This document shows, piece by piece, positions 61,199 to 64,000 of a stretch of DNA of 64,000 nucleotides. Within the stretch, counting starts at the first letter, position 1, and the number at the start of each line of letters is the position of its first letter. Source of the DNA: Cohnella terricola (lineage in GTDB: Bacteria; Bacillota; Bacilli; Paenibacillales; Paenibacillaceae); contig NZ_VNJJ01000015.1 of the NCBI RefSeq assembly GCF_007786475.1, forward strand, positions 55,296-119,295. The letters are read 5' to 3'. The notes beneath the pieces are model-generated. The model was not told the origin of the DNA and searched no databases. It worked only from the letters and a program-made list of their open reading frames with translations. The position numbers and the translations under genes are program-made.

Positions 61199-62955
61199 GG
61201 CGTGATGTCCCCTTTGCGGATAATGGGTAATACGATGCGCACCGAAGTGCCGACGCCGGGCTGGCTTTCAATCTCGCAGGAAGCGCGATCCCCGTAATAC
61301 ATCCGAAGACGGTCAAGCACGTTGCGGATGCCGATCCCGCCCCCGTAATCGGTTTCGGACATGATGGAGCGCAGTTTCTCCCGATCCATGCCGTGCCCGT
61401 TGTCACGAATCGTGATCTCGAAATCCGCCTCCGTTAGCTGGTTTATGCCGATATGGAGATGCCCCCCCTGCTTGACGCCGGAAAACCCGTGAATGATTGC
61501 ATTCTCGATGAAGGGCTGCAGCACGAGCTTTGGCATCGAAACATCCAGTGCGCGTTCGTCCTTCTCCACGGTGTACGCGAAAGAAGAGCGGAAACGATAC
61601 TGCTGCAGGAACATATACCTGTCCATCCACTCGAGTTCTTCGCGGACGCTGACCGGTTTGTTGCTGTCCTTGATGCTGTAGCGCAGGATTTGCGCCAATC
61701 CTTTGAGCATCTCGCTAATCTGGTGCTCGTCCTTCTCGATGGCGAGCCAATTGATAGAATCGAGAGAATTGTAGAGAAAGTGTGGGTTGATCTGCGCTTC
61801 CAGCGCCCGTATTTCGGCTTCCTTGCGCTTCTCGCCGGTTTCCTTCACTTCGCTCATCAGCTCATTGACCGTGCTCATCATTTTATTAAAATTAAAGGCG
61901 ATGGCCGATATTTCGTCCTGAGTCCGGTCTTCTACTTGGACGGTTAACCCCCCTTGGCTTGCGATCCTCATCGCTTTGACGACTTTGCGGATCGATGCCG
62001 TCAGCTTTCCGGAGAAATAGAAGATTAGCGCGACCGCCACGATGAGCGCGGCCGTCCCGACGATAACGGTAAGCCGTTGCATAGCGTACATTTCGCCGAA
62101 CAGCTCTTTCTGGTCGATCAGGTTGTGGATCGCGAGGCCGCTTCTCGTGTTAACGAAGGTATTGCTAATACTCGCGCCGGAACGGACCTCGCCGATTTGT
62201 CGGCCGATATCGGATTTATCCGGGGAGGATATAATGATTCCATCCTTATCGGCGAGAAAGTTTTGGTTGTCTATTCGCACCGGGGAGTCCGCGCCGGCGT
62301 CGTTCAGATTGATCGCGCGGGCCAGCACCGACTCGTAGACGGTAATGACGACGACGCCGATGCTGTCGAGGCTCGCCGCATTGTAATCCGTTAATTTTCG
62401 CGCCAAGTGAAATCCGTATTGTTCTTCGTTGTTGATCGTGCCCATACGTTCGGGAGGCGTCATCAAGTTACCAGTTTTCTGGTTGACGGCGGAGATGTAT
62501 AGAGGCAGCTTGGTCAAGTTGGGTACGCCTGACCACAGATTGTCGTAAGGGGAGCCTGTCTGTTGATCGTAGCAGATCAGCGTGTCATTCTCCGTGAATA
62601 TCGCTACGCTGCGGATGCCGTACTTAGCATAGGAGTAAGAAGACAGCATATTGATCAGTTTGCGCTTGCTCAGCTCGACGTCTTCGCCCGGGACGTTTAC
62701 TTCTTTCACGAGACGAAGGACGTCGTCGTTCGTAATGATCTGGAACAGCAGATCGTCGTAAGCGAGCAGAGACGTATCCAGATTTTTTGAAGTTTGCAGC
62801 AGATTGGCTTGTACGAGCACATCGATTTTTCGTTTCATCGCATCCGTAGAGACGTAATAGGATACCATCTGCACGACAAGGACGGGCAGCATGCATACGA
62901 GCATGAACGTGACGAACAGCTTATTGCGATAGCTGAATCTCCATTTGGTTTGCAA
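61195..62955 (-). CDS. YesM-type sensor histidine kinase
   Basis: 586 residues from TTG 62955, with GACGAGGTG 7 bp upstream. Transmembrane helices at about 13-33 and 290-310, a large extracytoplasmic domain (dCache-like), HAMP, then His_kinase core EAQINPHFLYNSLDSIN and HATPase motifs RDNGHGMD and GGIGIRNVLDRLR. First gene of the minus-strand cluster that continues with the regulator, binding protein, permeases and GH31 enzyme. It probably senses the same oligosaccharide or its binding protein. Confidence 0.9.
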   Translation of the reverse strand: MQTKWRFSYRNKLFVTFMLVCMLPVLVVQMVSYYVSTDAMKRKIDVLVQANLLQTSKNLDTSLLAYDDLLFQIITNDDVLRLVKEVNVPGEDVELSKRKLINMLSSYSYAKYGIRSVAIFTENDTLICYDQQTGSPYDNLWSGVPNLTKLPLYISAVNQKTGNLMTPPERMGTINNEEQYGFHLARKLTDYNAASLDSIGVVVITVYESVLARAINLNDAGADSPVRIDNQNFLADKDGIIISSPDKSDIGRQIGEVRSGASISNTFVNTRSGLAIHNLIDQKELFGEMYAMQRLTVIVGTAALIVAVALIFYFSGKLTASIRKVVKAMRIASQGGLTVQVEDRTQDEISAIAFNFNKMMSTVNELMSEVKETGEKRKEAEIRALEAQINPHFLYNSLDSINWLAIEKDEHQISEMLKGLAQILRYSIKDSNKPVSVREELEWMDRYMFLQQYRFRSSFAYTVEKDERALDVSMPKLVLQPFIENAIIHGFSGVKQGGHLHIGINQLTEADFEITIRDNGHGMDREKLRSIMSETDYGGGIGIRNVLDRLRMYYGDRASCEIESQPGVGTSVRIVLPIIRKGDITP

Positions 62956-63062
62956 GCGATTTCACCTCGTCACCTATTCTATCCAATTGGAAATCGAATC
63001 GACAATAGCATTCTGCGACATGATTTTACTCAAGTTTGAGCGTAATGCGAGCGCACAAAAGC

Positions 63063-63101
63063 GAAAGGCCGGCAACCTTAGGAATAAGGATCCGGCCTTT
63101 C
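63063..63101. terminator. Nested hairpin terminator
   Basis: GAAAGGCCGG (63063-63072) pairs with CCGGCCTTTC (63092-63101); the loop contains a second pairing CCTTA/TAAGG. It lies just after the stop of the DUF1801 gene on the minus strand. Confidence 0.65.
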
Positions 63102-63119
63102 TTGCAATGAATCGTTTGA

Positions 63120-63503
63120 TTATTTTTTCTTCTTCGGGGGCTTCTCCTTGTTCTCCTTCGCCCTGAACTTCACCATCTCGGCAATGAGCGTCAGCGGCAG
63201 AGGCTTGTCCATTGGCAGTTGAATGGCGGACTTCGACATCTCATAAGGGGATAATTGCTCCCGGAACGCCTCGAATACGGTAAAAGGCGGGGGGAACGAC
63301 AAGGAAAAATGCTTCGTATACGCCGAGTAGTAGATCAGCTTTCCGTGATAGTCGAATGCCGGAATCTGATAGCTGATGACCTCTTGCGCGTCGGGTTCGG
63401 CTTCGCGAATGGCCTTACGGATCTGCTGCAGTCCTTCTTGCACCGCCGACGGAAAAGTACCGATGTATTCGTCCGCCGTCTGATAATTCGTCTTTGGCGA
63501 CAT
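63120..63503 (-). CDS. DUF1801 family protein (YdhG/iron-chaperone-like)
   Basis: 127 residues. The start is ATG 63503: AGAGGAGG lies 8 bp before it, while the ATG at 63509 is only 2 bp from that site. The sequence follows the family: YQTADEYIGTFPSAVQEGLQQIRKAI, VISYQIPAFDYHGKLIYYSAYTKHFSL and PLTLIAEMVKFRAKEN, with a Lys-rich tail (PPKKKK). DUF1801 proteins are of unknown biochemical function, although some are annotated as iron chaperones by similarity to frataxin-type folds. No iron motif is visible. Confidence 0.8.
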   Translation of the reverse strand: MSPKTNYQTADEYIGTFPSAVQEGLQQIRKAIREAEPDAQEVISYQIPAFDYHGKLIYYSAYTKHFSLSFPPPFTVFEAFREQLSPYEMSKSAIQLPMDKPLPLTLIAEMVKFRAKENKEKPPKKKK

Positions 63504-63620
63504 GTTCATAACCTCCTCTAAGAGATTTCACCATATGTTGTGTGAAGCAGGCTCTCCATTCAGATTAACGTATCTATGGGTGAACTGACAATAAATGTTT
63601 ATTGAAGTCGGAGTTGCGCG

Positions 63621-63875
63621 CTCTCATTGTCGCAAAAAGCGTCAATGGCGGGTGGGAGTGTGCGTCGTACCCTCTCATTGTCGCAAAAAGCAGCAATGGT
63701 GGGTGGAAGTGTGCGTCGTACCCTCTCATTGTCGCAAAAAGCAGCAATGGTGGGTGGAAGTGCGCATTGCGCGCTCTCATTGTCGCAAAAAGCAGCAATG
63801 GCGGGTGGAAGTGTGCGTCGTACCCTCTCATTGTCGCAAAAAGCACCAATGACGGGTGGGAGTGTGCGTCGTACC
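63621..63875. repeat. Tandem array of five 51-bp units
   Basis: CTCTCATTGTCGCAAAAAGC starts at 63621, 63672, 63723, 63774 and 63825, exactly 51 bp apart. Copy 4 is preceded by ATTGCGCG instead of GTCGTACC. A part copy precedes the first unit (AGTTGCGCG). The array ends where the IS3-type element begins. Because 51 is a multiple of three, open frames appear in several phases and on both strands; none has a credible start, so the array is not treated as coding. Confidence 0.9.
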
Positions 63876-63877
63876 CT

Positions 63878-64000
63878 TGACCTTGCCCCGAATAGATGGA
63901 CACAGAGAAACCCTCTATAATAAAAGACGGAGGGATTTTCAATGGGGCAACGGAAGAAGTTTGACAAAGCATTTAAGGAGCAAGTCGTATTACGCATTCT
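63878..64000 (+). mobile_element. IS3-family insertion sequence, left end
   Basis: TGACCTTGCCCC begins directly at the end of the repeat array and looks like an IS3-family terminal repeat. TATAAT within CTCTATAATAAAAG and AGGGATT follow, then the transposase start at 63942. The element continues beyond the window, so its right end and any target duplication cannot be seen. Confidence 0.7.
63942..64000 (+). CDS. IS3-family transposase OrfA, N-terminal 19 codons
   Basis: ATG 63942 behind GGAGGG. Only MGQRKKFDKAFKEQVVLRI is in the window. The RKKF...FKEQVV pattern is the standard start of an IS3/IS911-type OrfA helix-turn-helix protein. The rest lies outside the window. Confidence 0.75.
   Translation, partial: MGQRKKFDKAFKEQVVLRI

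Noticed and set aside
63574..63997. Several overlapping open frames of 85-132 codons on both strands across the repeat array
   Set aside because: They exist because the unit is 51 bp, a multiple of three with no stop; they lack ribosome sites and their proteins are only translated repeat.

Overview
The window looks like chromosome of a spore-forming Firmicute of the Paenibacillaceae (Paenibacillus or Cohnella type). The evidence is indirect: about 50% GC in most genes, strong AGGAGG-type ribosome sites with frequent TTG and GTG starts, lipoprotein and DUF-type proteins typical of that family, two YesM/YesN-type two-component systems beside sugar ABC transporters that lack their own ATPase, cre-like and Fur-like sites, and two motifs matching the Spo0A box.

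Layout. 1-1.8 kb: start of a membrane-anchored DJ-1/PfpI protein, then decayed sequence and an IS21-like relic. 1.8-4.4 kb: an AT-rich single gene for a HEPN / NB-ARC (STAND) / TPR / cold-shock-like protein, a candidate stand-alone anti-phage or RNA-targeting defence gene, with a perfect palindrome inside its promoter. 4.6-7.9 kb: YiaA-type membrane protein, aminoglycoside nucleotidyltransferase, and a divergent pair of GyrI-like and AraC-GyrI proteins. 8-13 kb: transglutaminase-like lipoprotein plus a DHHW/MBOAT O-acetylation pair. 13-20 kb: a lipoprotein, ArsR-rhodanese with an MFS exporter, MarR with an NmrA-type reductase sharing an operator, and small envelope proteins. 20-27 kb: a GNAT remnant, an orphan MurE-like ligase, a secreted GH43 enzyme, an iron-siderophore binding protein with a Fur box, and two unknown proteins.

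28-38 kb: a possible MITE, then a sensor kinase, response regulator, sugar-binding protein, two permeases, oligo-1,6-glucosidase and an AEC carrier, which reads as alpha-glucoside sensing, uptake and hydrolysis. 38-47 kb: an unknown beta-rich protein, a frameshifted DJ-1 gene, then GntR, binding protein, fused permease, ATPase, metallo-beta-lactamase-fold protein, small DMT-type protein and inositol-monophosphatase-like phosphatase, probably uptake and processing of a phosphorylated organic compound. 47-54 kb: ECF sigma factor with a SnoaL-like tail, LacI regulator with a zinc dehydrogenase carrying a matching operator, a 51-bp tandem palindrome array, LspA-like protein, and a BMP-type lipoprotein with a chemoreceptor. 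54-63 kb (minus strand): kinase, regulator, binding protein, two permeases and a GH31 alpha-xylosidase-like enzyme, read as an alpha-xyloside or xyloglucan-oligosaccharide system. 63-64 kb: DUF1801 protein, a second 51-bp array, and the left end of an IS3-family element.

Recurring themes: all three ABC systems have a stable hairpin between binding-protein and permease genes; several intergenic spaces carry short-period repeats; and several genes are visibly broken. Functions are assigned by reading motifs only; no database search was run.
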